A stretch of 64,000 nucleotides of DNA, taken from Actinomadura cremea (GTDB taxonomy: Bacteria; Actinomycetota; Actinomycetes; Streptosporangiales; Streptosporangiaceae). Position 1 is the stretch's first letter; each line of letters begins with the position of its first letter. Positions 35,349 to 43,962 of the stretch are shown one piece after another. The stretch spans positions 186,001-250,000 of the forward strand of contig NZ_BMRF01000010.1 of the NCBI RefSeq assembly GCF_014648495.1, written 5' to 3'. A program made the position numbers and the translations under genes. The notes under the pieces are model-generated. The model worked only from the letters and a program-made list of their open reading frames with translations. It was not told the DNA's origin and ran no database searches.

Positions 35349-35904
35349 GGGCCATCTTGTCGTGCAGGCACTGCCGCAGCGGCCGGTCCCACAGCGTCCA
35401 CAGGAGGTTGACGAGGGCGAAGGCGCCGATGACCGAACCGGCGAACGACCAGAAGAGGGGATAGGCGAGCGCGCGGCCCATCGCCCGGAAGGGCGTCAGG
35501 GGTTCGTCGGGTTCGTCGGCGCCGGCGACCCAGGTCTTCAGCAGGCACTTGCCGAGCGTCCGCCCCCAGAAGACCCGTTGCAGGGCCTCGCAGAGGTAAA
35601 AGCAGGCGATGCCGAACGCCGCCAGCGAGAGCCCGACCGCGAGCGGGGTCTCGCTTTCCCCGTGCGCATTCACCTCGTACGTCAGCGGCAATACGGTGAA
35701 CACGACGCCGAGGATGACGGCCACGACGATCGCCTGGTCGATGAGCCGCGCGACCAGCCGTCGACCGGCTCCGGCCAGGTCGAGGTCCGTGCCCGTCTCA
35801 CCTGGTGGCAGCCACGCGGCGGGCGCGTTCTCCGGCGGCATGTACCACTCGGGCGAGCCTCCGGCGGTCCCGGTCCGGTGCGGGTCGTATCCGTATTCGT
35901 GCAT
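35161..35904 (-). CDS. RDD family membrane protein with aberrant tail
   Basis: Homologous part of about 185 residues: Pro-rich N-terminus, then GRRLVARLIDQAIVVAVILG (the R-D-D motif region), RVFWGRTLGKCLLKTWVAG and ending QCLHDKMA where RDD proteins normally finish with a few more residues. Here translation runs on into about 60 Arg/Pro-rich residues read out of frame from permease DNA, stopping at 35161. Three membrane helices. The 3' end was therefore removed by the deletion that joined it to the permease; the protein may still fold. Confidence 0.7.
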   Translation of the reverse strand: MHEYGYDPHRTGTAGGSPEWYMPPENAPAAWLPPGETGTDLDLAGAGRRLVARLIDQAIVVAVILGVVFTVLPLTYEVNAHGESETPLAVGLSLAAFGIACFYLCEALQRVFWGRTLGKCLLKTWVAGADEPDEPLTPFRAMGRALAYPLFWSFAGSVIGAFALVNLLWTLWDRPLRQCLHDKMARHRVRRPRRRVRPPHGGRHRRRGQLPHVARLALPARLAPPARLGPAPPPLRRRPSPNSRPSG

Positions 35905-36332
35905 GGAGCGGCCCTTTCCGTTCGGCTATTTCCGACACCGGGCGGCCGGATGTTGCCGTTCCTTGCAGAATGGCGCGGACGACTTATCCAGCTTTCGATA
36001 ACCCTGTCCACTTGATTGACGGTGAACGGCGAGCCCTGCCGGGAGAGGAAAGGCGGCGTTCGCGGGACGGCTCCGGAGAAGCGTGGCCGAATTCGGCCAC
36101 CGGCGTGCCCCCAGGGAGGCCGGACGGACGGGCCCGGCGGGCGGCCGACGCCGCGCGATGGCGCAGGTCGCCGGTGCTCTCCGGTCGAGCGGGGACGTCC
36201 GGGGCGGTGCCGTGGCACGGCGGGCAAGGGATTGTTCTTGTTCTCGTCAATTGCACACCGGCGATCTTGGTCCTTTGGTCTCATGGTGTCGTCAAATCGA
36301 TACATAGAGTCATGTCGCGGATAGGGGGCCGG
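35905..36332. other. Divergent intergenic region
   Basis: About 430 bases between the RDD and DUF485 genes. No supported frame. Two short echoes, TTCTCGTCAATTGC (36240) and GTGTCGTCAAATCG (36286), lie in an AT-richer stretch and could be promoter or regulator half-sites for the DUF485-symporter operon. Confidence 0.4.
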
Positions 36333-36851
36333 ATGGGCGGGGGAAAGGACGCGACCGGACACCGAGGGACTGAACGGGGCAGAAAGGTTCCACCGGGGCG
36401 CTATGCCCCGGTGGCCGGGGACGAGCGGTTCCTGCTGCTGAACCGGCGGTTCCGCCGGACGGTGGCCGTCGTCGCGGGCGGCTTTCTGGGGTGGTACTTC
36501 CTCTATGTCGCCCTGTCGGCGTTCGCTCGGGGATTCATGGCGCGGCCGGTGGCCGGGCACGTCAACGTCGCGATGCTGCTCGGCGTCCTGCAGTTCGTCT
36601 CGACGTTCCTGCTGGCCACGGCGTTCGTCGCCTACGCGCGGCGGCGGCTCGACCCGCTCGCGGCCGAACTGCGCGCCGAGGCCGACGGACCGCCCGCCGG
36701 GACGTCCGGACGGGACGTGCCGCCGCCGCGCGCCGAGCCGTCCGGGCCGTGCGGGCCGTCGGCGTCCGTCGACGCGGCCCGGCCCGCCGCGCCGGTCGCC
36801 CCGCGCGCGTCGGACGGCCGCTGGGACGTCCGGATGGGGGAGGCGCGGTGA
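36333..36851 (+). CDS. DUF485 membrane protein
   Basis: 172 residues from ATG 36333 (GGGGG just upstream; ATG 36312 is an alternative). Two membrane helices with the family sequence RRFRRTVAVVAGGFLGWYFL and NVAMLLGVLQFVSTFLLATA, then a disordered Pro/Ala/Arg tail of about 70 residues, longer than the usual short DUF485 proteins. DUF485 proteins precede and probably assist acetate/solute:sodium symporters; the next gene is one, and its start overlaps this stop (GTGA). Confidence 0.87.
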   Translation: MGGGKDATGHRGTERGRKVPPGRYAPVAGDERFLLLNRRFRRTVAVVAGGFLGWYFLYVALSAFARGFMARPVAGHVNVAMLLGVLQFVSTFLLATAFVAYARRRLDPLAAELRAEADGPPAGTSGRDVPPPRAEPSGPCGPSASVDAARPAAPVAPRASDGRWDVRMGEAR

Positions 36852-38506
36852 CGGAACTGACCTTCGGGGCGTTCGTCGTCTTCGTGCTGATCACCCTCGG
36901 GATCACGGTGTGGGCGCGCGCCAACACGCGGGGAGCGGACGACTTCTACGCGGGCGGCCGGAAGTTCTCCGGCGCGCAGAACGGGATGGCGCTCGCGGGC
37001 GACTACATGTCGGCGGCGTCGTTCCTCGGTATCGCGGGACTCATCGCCCTGTCCGGATATGACGGGTTCCTGTACTCGATCGGGTTCCTCGTGGCGTGGC
37101 TGCTCGTGCTCCTGCTGGTCGGGGTCGTGCGCAACGCGGGACGGTTCACGCTCGCGGACGTCCTCGCGCAGCGCGTCCGGCGGCAGCCCCCGGTGCGGCG
37201 GGCGGCGGTCGTGTCCACGGTCACGGTGTCGGTCTTCTACCTGCTCGCGCAGATGGTCGGGGCCGGGGCGCTCGTGTCGATGCTGCTCGGCGTGCACCCC
37301 GGCGAGCGGTTCCTCGGGATGCCGGGCGACGCCGCCGAGACCGTCATGATCGTCGTGGTCGGCGTGCTGATGATCTGCTACGTCATGTTCGGCGGGATGA
37401 AGGGCACGACCTGGGTGCAGATCGTCAAGGCCGTGCTGCTGATGGCGGGCTCGGTCGTCCTGACGGTCCTGGTGCTGAGCCGGTTCGGGTTCAACCCCAG
37501 CACGATGCTGGGGTCGGCCGCGGACGCGAGCGGGCAGGGCGACGCGTTCCTGCGGCCCGGACTGCGGTACGGGCAGGACGTCGAGGGCGACGCCTTCCGG
37601 ACGGTCGTCGGCAAACTCGACTTCTTCAGCCTCGCGCTCGCGCTCGTCCTCGGCACGGTCGGGCTGCCGCACATCGTCACCCGGTTCTTCACCGTGCCGG
37701 ACGCCCGCGCCGCGCGCACGTCCGTGTCCTGGTCGATCGGGCTCGTCGGCGCGTTCTACCTGATGACGCTCGCGCTCGGGTTCGGCGCGGCGGCCCTCGT
37801 CGGACGGGAGCGGATCGTCGCCCAGGACCCGTCCGGCAACACCGCCGCGCTGCAGCTCGCCCACGCGGTCGGCCGGCACGCGGCCGGACCCGTCGGCGGG
37901 GACGTGCTGCTCGCGTTCATCGGCGCGGTCGCGTTCGCGACGATCCTCGCGGTGGTGTCGGGCCTGGTGCTGGCGTCGTCGACGTCGCTGGCGCACGACT
38001 ACTTCGGCCAGGTGCTGATGTTCGGACGGCCGCGCGAGTCGCAGGAGGTCGCGGTCGCGCGGGTCGCCGCGTTCCTCGTGGGCGCGCTCGCGATCGTCCT
38101 GGCCGTCGCCGCCCGCGACCTCAACGTCGCGTTCCTGGTGGCGCTGGCGTTCGCGATCGCCGCGTCGGCGAACCTCCCCGCGATCGTCCTGTCGCTGTTC
38201 TGGCGGCGGTTCAACTCGACGGGCGTGGTCGCCGGGATCTACGGCGGCCTCGGCAGCTCGCTGGTGCTCGTGTGCTTCTCGCCGGTCGTGTCGGGGAAGG
38301 CCGACCCGGTCACCGGACGGAGCCTGTCGCTCCTCCCCGCCGGCGTCGACTTCCACCTGTTCCCGCTGGAGAACCCCGGGATCGTCTCCGTCCCGATCGG
38401 GTTCGCGTGCGCGGTCGCCGGGACGTTCCTCGCCCGCGAGAGGGCCGACCCGCTGCGGTACGACGACCTGTCGGTGCGGTCGCTGACGGGGGCCGGGGCG
38501 CACTGA
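36848..38506 (+). CDS. Solute:sodium symporter, acetate permease (ActP/MctP) type
   Basis: 552 residues with about 13 membrane helices of the SSS family. Marks: FYAGGRKFSGAQNGMALAGD and YMSAASFLGIAGLIALSGYD near the start, MKGTTWVQIVKAVLLM, GTVGLPHIVTRFFTVPDARA, and STSLAHDYFGQVL in the sodium-site region. Takes up acetate or other short monocarboxylates with sodium. Cotranscribed with the DUF485 gene, GTG at 36848. Confidence 0.92.
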   Translation: MTELTFGAFVVFVLITLGITVWARANTRGADDFYAGGRKFSGAQNGMALAGDYMSAASFLGIAGLIALSGYDGFLYSIGFLVAWLLVLLLVGVVRNAGRFTLADVLAQRVRRQPPVRRAAVVSTVTVSVFYLLAQMVGAGALVSMLLGVHPGERFLGMPGDAAETVMIVVVGVLMICYVMFGGMKGTTWVQIVKAVLLMAGSVVLTVLVLSRFGFNPSTMLGSAADASGQGDAFLRPGLRYGQDVEGDAFRTVVGKLDFFSLALALVLGTVGLPHIVTRFFTVPDARAARTSVSWSIGLVGAFYLMTLALGFGAAALVGRERIVAQDPSGNTAALQLAHAVGRHAAGPVGGDVLLAFIGAVAFATILAVVSGLVLASSTSLAHDYFGQVLMFGRPRESQEVAVARVAAFLVGALAIVLAVAARDLNVAFLVALAFAIAASANLPAIVLSLFWRRFNSTGVVAGIYGGLGSSLVLVCFSPVVSGKADPVTGRSLSLLPAGVDFHLFPLENPGIVSVPIGFACAVAGTFLARERADPLRYDDLSVRSLTGAGAH

Positions 38507-38703
38507 CGGACCGCTCTCCGGCGGGCGGTCGCGTGGCCGTGTCCGGCCGGTGAGGCGAAGCCCACAACCGTCCATCGCGGGCGGGACGTTCCGCGCCGCC
38601 CGGAGCGTGCCTTAATGTGCCGTGTGCCCGGCCGCCTGTCGATCCCGTGGCACAATGTGGCTCGCCGTGGAGCACGGTCGACACCGGGAGGAGGTGCGGC
38701 AGG

Positions 38704-41061
38704 GTGTCCCAAGCCGGTCGGCACCGTTCCCGGCGTGCTCGTCCGGCCCCGCGCCCGGCCCCGCGCCCGCACCGGACTCCGAAGCCGCACCCGGTCCCGC
38801 GCCCGTGGCCGCGCTCGGCGCGGACGACCGCCGCCCTCACCGTCGTGACGCTGGCGGCCGCCGCGACCGTCCCGTTCGCGGTGGCGCCCGGCGGCCCCGC
38901 CCGCACGTCCCGTCCCGTCCAGGGCGCCGCCGCGGGCGCGCCGATCGCCGCCGCCGACCAGATCCGCGCCCGCGAGTGGCACCTGGCGACGGTCCGCGCG
39001 GAGCGGGCGTGGAAGTGGTCCACCGGACAGGACGTCACCGTCGCCGTGCTCGACACCGGCGTCGACGCGAACCACCCCGACCTCGTCGGCAGCGTCGTGA
39101 ACGGGCCCGACCTGACCGGCGGCGGACGGCCTCCCGGCACCCGCTACTGGGGCCTGCACGGCACCTCGATGGCCAGCATCATCGCCGGTCACGGCCATGG
39201 TCGGAGCAGGTCCGAGGGCATCATGGGGGTGGCGCCGCAGAGCCGGGTGCTGTCCATCCGGGTGACGCTCGAGAACGACGACCCGCTGCGCCGCGCCCAG
39301 CGGCAGCGGGAGGGGGACGGCGACGCGATCGCGCAGGGCATCCGGTACGCCGTCGACCAGGGCGCCGACATCATCAACATGTCGCTCGGCGGCGGGCAGC
39401 AGTTCTACAACGGCACCCCGGCGCAGGCGAGCGCGATCCGGTACGCGCTGAACCGGGGCGTGGTGCTGATCGCGTCCGCGGGCAACGACGGCGCCACCGC
39501 GAACCGGAAGAACTTCCCCGCCGCCTACCCGGGCGTGATCGCGGTCGGCGCCCTCGACCGGCACCTGCGCCTGTGGGAGGAGAGCAACCGGCACTCCCAC
39601 GTCTCGGTGTGCGCCCCCGGCGTGGACATCGTCAGCGCCGACAACGGCAAGGGCTACGTCGTCGGGACGGGCACGAGCGCGTCGTCGGCGATCGTCGCGG
39701 GCGTCGCCGCGCTCGTCCGCGCCCGCTACCCGAAGCTGACGCCGGACGAGGTGCGGCGCGCGCTCGTCGAGGGATCGCCCGCCCGCGTCGGGTACCCGAC
39801 CGGGTTCGCCGGCTGCCCGGGGACCGTGGACGCCGTCAGCACCCTCCTCGCCGCGCACGCCCTGAACAAGATCTCGACCGGCCCCGTCGAGACGCCCACC
39901 CCCACCCCGACCCCGGCACCGGTCGCCGGACCGGAGGACGAGGGCGCCGGCGTACTGCTGCCGATCGTCCTCGGCGGCGGCGGGGCGCTGCTCCTGCTCG
40001 GCGTGGTGCTCGGCTGGCGGCAGCGCGGGCGGCACGAGGACGACGACACGATGCCCGAGTACGGCCTGCTCGAGGCGCCGCCCGAACCGGCGCCGCGCAC
40101 CCCGCCCCCGGCGCCGTCCGGGCCCGGGTCCGGGTTCCCGGCGCGGCCCCCGGCGCCGGGCGAGGGCGCGCCGTCGCCGATGGCGCCGGTCAACGCGCCG
40201 CTGTGGCAGAACAGCCATGTGCAGCCGCCGCCCGGGTACGCCGACCCGGGCGAGCCGGTGCGCTTCGAGCCCCCGCCCGTCCCGGACACGCGGCCCGCGG
40301 ACACGACACCCCCGCCCGCCGACACCCCGCCCGCGCCGCGTCCCGCGGTGGCACGCGACGAACCGCGCCCGTTCGACGTCGACGCCTCGTCGGCGGTGAA
40401 CGGGCACGACTTCGCGGACGGCACGAGCTTCCTCAACGGCGCCACCGCCCCCAACGGAACGTTCACGAACACCCCGCCCGAGCCCACCGACCCCCGCCGG
40501 GGCGGCGGGTTCCCCGAGGGCGCCGGGCCGGCGCAGGGCGCCGGGCCGGCGCAGGGCGGCGGGTTCCGCGAGGGTGCCGGACTCCGCGAGAGCGCCGGGC
40601 CGAGCCGGGGCGGCGGGTTCCCCCAGGGGGCCGGTCCTCGCGAGGGGGGCGACCCCCGCCGGGGCGGCGGGCCTCGTGCGGGAGCGGGCGGTCGTGAGGG
40701 GCTCGGGGACGCTCGGCGTCCCCAGGGCGGCGAGGCGGCCCACGAGGTGCGCGAGCCTCGCGCGGGGGCCGGGCCTCGTGGGAACGCCGGGAAGGTCGGG
40801 GACGGGGGGCCTGGCCGGAACGGCGAGACGGGGGAGATCCCGGTCTTCGACGACGAGGCGTGGGATCGGTTCCGGCGGAGCGCGCTGAAGGGCACGGGGT
40901 TCCTCGACACCTCGCCGCAGCCGGCCGTCCCGACGCCGCTGCCGTCCGGACGTCCCGACGCCGCGCGGCCGTCCGCGAACCCGGGCGAACCCCCGCAGGA
41001 CGGGACGGGCTCCGTGCACGCGCCGGGCGAGGACGAGGAGTACCGGCCGCCCTGGTGGTGA
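38704..41061 (+). CDS. Mycosin-like S8 serine protease with very long C-terminal tail
   Basis: 785 residues from GTG 38704, eight bases after GGGAGGAGGT. Arg/Pro-rich cytoplasmic head, signal anchor (TAALTVVTLAAAATVPFAVA), then the subtilase domain: Asp in VAVLDTGVDANHPDL, His in GLHGTSMASIIAGHG, oxyanion Asn in IASAGNDG and Ser in GTGTSASSAIVAGVAAL. A membrane helix (VLLPIVLGGGGALLLLGVVL, about 415-440) follows, the mycosin layout. Unlike mycosins, about 345 further residues extend into the cytoplasm: Pro-rich, then Gly/Arg repeats of GGGF(P/R)EGAGP type, then EIPVFDDEAWDRFRRSALKG and the end EEYRPPWW. No ESX secretion genes are nearby. Confidence 0.88.
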   Translation: MSQAGRHRSRRARPAPRPAPRPHRTPKPHPVPRPWPRSARTTAALTVVTLAAAATVPFAVAPGGPARTSRPVQGAAAGAPIAAADQIRAREWHLATVRAERAWKWSTGQDVTVAVLDTGVDANHPDLVGSVVNGPDLTGGGRPPGTRYWGLHGTSMASIIAGHGHGRSRSEGIMGVAPQSRVLSIRVTLENDDPLRRAQRQREGDGDAIAQGIRYAVDQGADIINMSLGGGQQFYNGTPAQASAIRYALNRGVVLIASAGNDGATANRKNFPAAYPGVIAVGALDRHLRLWEESNRHSHVSVCAPGVDIVSADNGKGYVVGTGTSASSAIVAGVAALVRARYPKLTPDEVRRALVEGSPARVGYPTGFAGCPGTVDAVSTLLAAHALNKISTGPVETPTPTPTPAPVAGPEDEGAGVLLPIVLGGGGALLLLGVVLGWRQRGRHEDDDTMPEYGLLEAPPEPAPRTPPPAPSGPGSGFPARPPAPGEGAPSPMAPVNAPLWQNSHVQPPPGYADPGEPVRFEPPPVPDTRPADTTPPPADTPPAPRPAVARDEPRPFDVDASSAVNGHDFADGTSFLNGATAPNGTFTNTPPEPTDPRRGGGFPEGAGPAQGAGPAQGGGFREGAGLRESAGPSRGGGFPQGAGPREGGDPRRGGGPRAGAGGREGLGDARRPQGGEAAHEVREPRAGAGPRGNAGKVGDGGPGRNGETGEIPVFDDEAWDRFRRSALKGTGFLDTSPQPAVPTPLPSGRPDAARPSANPGEPPQDGTGSVHAPGEDEEYRPPWW
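40498..40700 (+). repeat. Gly-rich imperfect repeats in the protease tail
   Basis: Repeated GGCGGGTTCC-NNN-GAGGGCGCCGGG-type units encode RGGGFPEGAGP, QGGGFREGAG, RGGGFPQGAGP and similar. Units are irregular in length but keep the frame. Confidence 0.6.
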
Positions 41062-41206
41062 GATCCGCCGCCCGGTCCTCGCCCCCGGTCGCACGTCCAT
41101 GACCCGGGTGGTACTCCGGCGGGCGTAGGGCGGGAGTCTCCGGCCGGGCGATGACGACCCGTGAACCCGTCGCCGAACATCGAACCATCCGTGAAACAGG
41201 AGGTCG

Positions 41207-41497
41207 ATGACCATGTGGACGACGCTCGCGACGCAGATGCACCCGGGTGGATGGGGCGGGGACGCGCCCGCGTTCTGGCCCGTGTTCCCGGTGATGTTCG
41301 GGTTGTTCTGGCTCGCCGTTCTGGCGACCGGGTTCTACTTCGTCCGGCGCCGCGTGACCGGGGGCGGGGCGCGGCACCGAGGCGGCGGCGACCCGCTGAG
41401 CCAGGCGCGGACGATCCTCGCCGAGCGTTTCGCGCGCGGTGAGATCGACGAGGACGAGTACCTCATGCGCATGTCGGCGCTGCGCGCCGACGCGTGA
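41207..41497 (+). CDS. SHOCT-domain small membrane protein
   Basis: 96 residues; ATG 41207 after AGGAGG. One membrane helix (FPVMFGLFWLAVLATGFYFV), a basic Gly-rich linker and a C-terminal SHOCT motif: LSQARTILAERFARGEIDEDEYLMRMSAL. SHOCT segments mark short actinomycete membrane proteins of unknown role, often next to regulators. Convergent with the MarR gene, three bases apart. Confidence 0.85.
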   Translation: MTMWTTLATQMHPGGWGGDAPAFWPVFPVMFGLFWLAVLATGFYFVRRRVTGGGARHRGGGDPLSQARTILAERFARGEIDEDEYLMRMSALRADA

Positions 41498-41500
41498 GGG

Positions 41501-42100
41501 TCACTCCGCGCCGGCCTCTTCGAAGATCCGCCCGATGCCGTCGTCCGGGTACATGGGGGCCTGGGCGGCGGCGGCGTCGGCGAAGCGGGTGAGCAGCCGC
41601 GCGAACTCGGCGCGTTCCAGGTCCGTCCAGCCGGACATCAGCTCGTTGTAGTAGGTGCGGCGGAAGCGGTCGGCGACCTGCTTGACGCGGACGCCGGCGT
41701 CGGTGAGCGCTAGGTTGGCGCGGCGCGCGTCGACGGGGGAGGGGCGGCGCGACACCAGGCCGGCGTCCATGGCGTGCCCGACCAGGCGGCTGGCGGTGGA
41801 CGGGTCGACCTCCAGCCGTTCCGCGACGGCCCCGACGGTGATCTCGGGGGCGTCGTCGTCCGCGCCCGCGGCGGCGAGCAGCGCGGCGACGGCGTTGACG
41901 ACCATCAGGTTGGACAGTTGCAGGGGGCGCCCGTCGGGGCCCGCCGCGGTCTGCGCGCGGACGCGCTTCATCAGGTCGGGCTTGGCCCAGACGCGCCGCA
42001 GGTGGAACAGCGCCGCCGCGATTTCCGTCACGGGTTCGTCGGGGACGTCGCGTTCGGACGACTGGGCGGGCCGTTCGGTGGCGCTGGTCTCCGTCGACAT
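41501..42100 (-). CDS. MarR family transcriptional regulator
   Basis: 199 residues, slightly long for MarR because of an N-terminal extension. Winged helix: PEITVGAVAERLEVDPSTASRLVGHAMDAGLV recognition region, RRPSPVDARRANLALTDAG wing, and a C-terminal dimerisation helix. A TGTACCGTGCATA imperfect palindrome about 45 bases upstream (near 42145) is a candidate self-operator. No obvious target other than itself is adjacent. Confidence 0.88.
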   Translation of the reverse strand: MSTETSATERPAQSSERDVPDEPVTEIAAALFHLRRVWAKPDLMKRVRAQTAAGPDGRPLQLSNLMVVNAVAALLAAAGADDDAPEITVGAVAERLEVDPSTASRLVGHAMDAGLVSRRPSPVDARRANLALTDAGVRVKQVADRFRRTYYNELMSGWTDLERAEFARLLTRFADAAAAQAPMYPDDGIGRIFEEAGAE

Positions 42101-42380
42101 GCAGTGGTCTCCCGTTCGGTCGGCGTACGTTCAACCCTAACGGATGTACCGTGCATACGATCTTTATATGAGCCTTATCTCGCCGGGTGTTTCCACTGGG
42201 GCCACGGTGTCGTCCCGGGACACGTGGCAAATGAAGATCTCCAGGTGAGCGGGGTTGTGATGCACTGACACGGCGGCCGCCCGTTCCCCGCGAACCGCCG
42301 GTGGCCGTCCGTGCGGACGCGTACCATGGCACCCTGCCGAACCGGACGACCCGGGATCAGTGACCACAGAAGGGGATCTC

Positions 42381-42947
42381 ATGTCGGCGGCAGACACCCC
42401 CCGTGACGCCCTCCGACTGGACGTGAGCATGGACGAAGGCGCCCCCCCGCGACGCGTGACCGACGACCCCGAAGCCGCCTCCGAATCCGAGGTCCCCCGG
42501 CCTCGCGCCCCCGAGCCCGAGCCCGAGGTGCCCGAGACGTCCGATGCGGGCGTCTCCGGCGAGCGCGGCGCCGTTCCGGGGCCGCGGATTCCGGAGCCCG
42601 CCGAGGCCGACGACGGCCTCGACGCCGGTGACTCCGGTGACACCGGTGACGCAGAGCCCGACGCCATCGAGGACGACGCCGCCGCGTTCCCGCCCGGGGG
42701 GCTCTCCGAGCGCGACCGCCAGATCCTCGCCCTCGAACGGCGCTGGTGGAAGTACGCGGGGGCGAAGGAGCAGGCCATCCGCGAGCTGTTCGACATGTCG
42801 GCGACGCGGTACTACCAGCTGCTGAACCTCCTGATCGACCGGCCGGAGGCGCTGGAGTTCGACCCGATGCTGGTCAAGCGGCTGCGCCGGATGCGGTCGC
42901 AGCGGCAACGCAAGCGCGCCGCGCGCCGCCTCGGCATCCGGCCCTGA
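42381..42947 (+). CDS. DUF3263 protein
   Basis: 188 residues from ATG 42381 (AAGGGG upstream; a GTG at 42360 is in frame). About 110 residues of acidic Pro/Glu/Asp-rich disordered sequence lead to the DUF3263 domain: SERDRQILALERRWWKYAGA, IRELFDMSATRYYQLLNLLI and RRMRSQRQRKRAARRLGIRP, a helix-turn-helix-like basic end suggesting DNA or polymerase contact. This gene precedes trehalose genes in related genomes; otsB follows 19 bases on. Confidence 0.87.
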   Translation: MSAADTPRDALRLDVSMDEGAPPRRVTDDPEAASESEVPRPRAPEPEPEVPETSDAGVSGERGAVPGPRIPEPAEADDGLDAGDSGDTGDAEPDAIEDDAAAFPPGGLSERDRQILALERRWWKYAGAKEQAIRELFDMSATRYYQLLNLLIDRPEALEFDPMLVKRLRRMRSQRQRKRAARRLGIRP

Positions 42948-42966
42948 CCCGGCGACACTGGTCCGC

Positions 42967-43812
42967 GTGACTACTCCCCGCTCTGTGCGACGACTCGACG
43001 AACGGCCCGTGACGCCCCTCGGCGCCGAGGGGCTCGACGCGATCCGGGACGACCCCGGCCGGGCCGTGCTGGCCTTCGACTTCGACGGCACGCTCGCGCC
43101 GATCGTCGCCGATCCCGCCGCGGCCCGCGCCGAACCCCGGGCCGCCGGAACCCTGGCCCGGCTCGCCGCGCGGGCCGGCGCGGTCGCGATCGTCACCGGA
43201 CGTCCCGCGGCGATCGCCGTCGAGTACGGCGGGTTCGCCGGGATCGACGGGCTCGTCGTCCTCGGGCAGTACGGGATGGAACGGTGGGAGTCGGGCGAGC
43301 TGACGACGCCCGAACCGCTGCCGGGCGTCGCCGAGGCGCGGGCGAAGCTGCCCGGCGTGCTGGAGGCGGCCGGGGCGCCGCCCGGGACGTTCGTCGAGGA
43401 CAAGGAGCACGCGCTCGTCGTCCACACGCGGCGGTGCGCCGAGCCCGAGGTCGCGCTCGAACGGCTCCGCAGCATCATCGCGGCGCTCGCCGAGCGGACG
43501 GGCCTCGCCCTCGAGCCGGGACGGTTCGTCCTCGAACTGCGGCCGCCCGGCATGGACAAGGGCGTCGCGCTGCGCGCGTTCGTGGACGAGCGCGGCGGGC
43601 GGCCCTCGGCCGTCCTGTTCGCGGGCGACGACCTGGGCGACCTCGCCGGGTTCGGCGCCGTCGAGGCGCTGCGCGCGGAGGGCGTGCCCGGCGTGACGGT
43701 GTGCAGCGGGTCGAACGAGGTCACCGAACTCGCCGAGCGCGCCGACATCGTCGTGGACGGCCCGTCCGGCGTCATCGACCTTCTCGACGGCCTCCTGGAC
43801 GGTCTGGCCTGA
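42967..43812 (+). CDS. otsB: Trehalose-6-phosphate phosphatase
   Basis: 281 residues from GTG 42967. HAD-fold phosphatase: motif I LAFDFDGTLAPIV (nucleophile Asp near 38), VAIVTGRPAAIA, GQYGMERWE, the sugar-site helix, the conserved ELRPPGMDKGVALRAF and motif IV FAGDDLGDLAGFGAVEAL. Removes phosphate from trehalose-6-phosphate. The synthase otsA lies 6 kb downstream on the other strand, so the pathway genes are split here. Confidence 0.93.
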   Translation: MTTPRSVRRLDERPVTPLGAEGLDAIRDDPGRAVLAFDFDGTLAPIVADPAAARAEPRAAGTLARLAARAGAVAIVTGRPAAIAVEYGGFAGIDGLVVLGQYGMERWESGELTTPEPLPGVAEARAKLPGVLEAAGAPPGTFVEDKEHALVVHTRRCAEPEVALERLRSIIAALAERTGLALEPGRFVLELRPPGMDKGVALRAFVDERGGRPSAVLFAGDDLGDLAGFGAVEALRAEGVPGVTVCSGSNEVTELAERADIVVDGPSGVIDLLDGLLDGLA

Positions 43813-43962
43813 CCCGTCAGGGCTATCTGCGAGTGATAAGAGCCTCGCCCGCTTTTGTCGGATGTCGCTCGACTCCGGGGGCGCCTGTGGATTCTGCTGC
43901 CGTCTGAGCCAAAATATGGTGCTTACAGGGGGAACCGCGTAAGGCTTTGGGGAGGCTGGACG

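Noticed and set aside
38704-41497. Type VII secretion (ESX) locus around the mycosin-like protease
   Set aside because: No EccB-E, WXG100, PE or PPE genes in the surrounding sequence; the protease stands alone.
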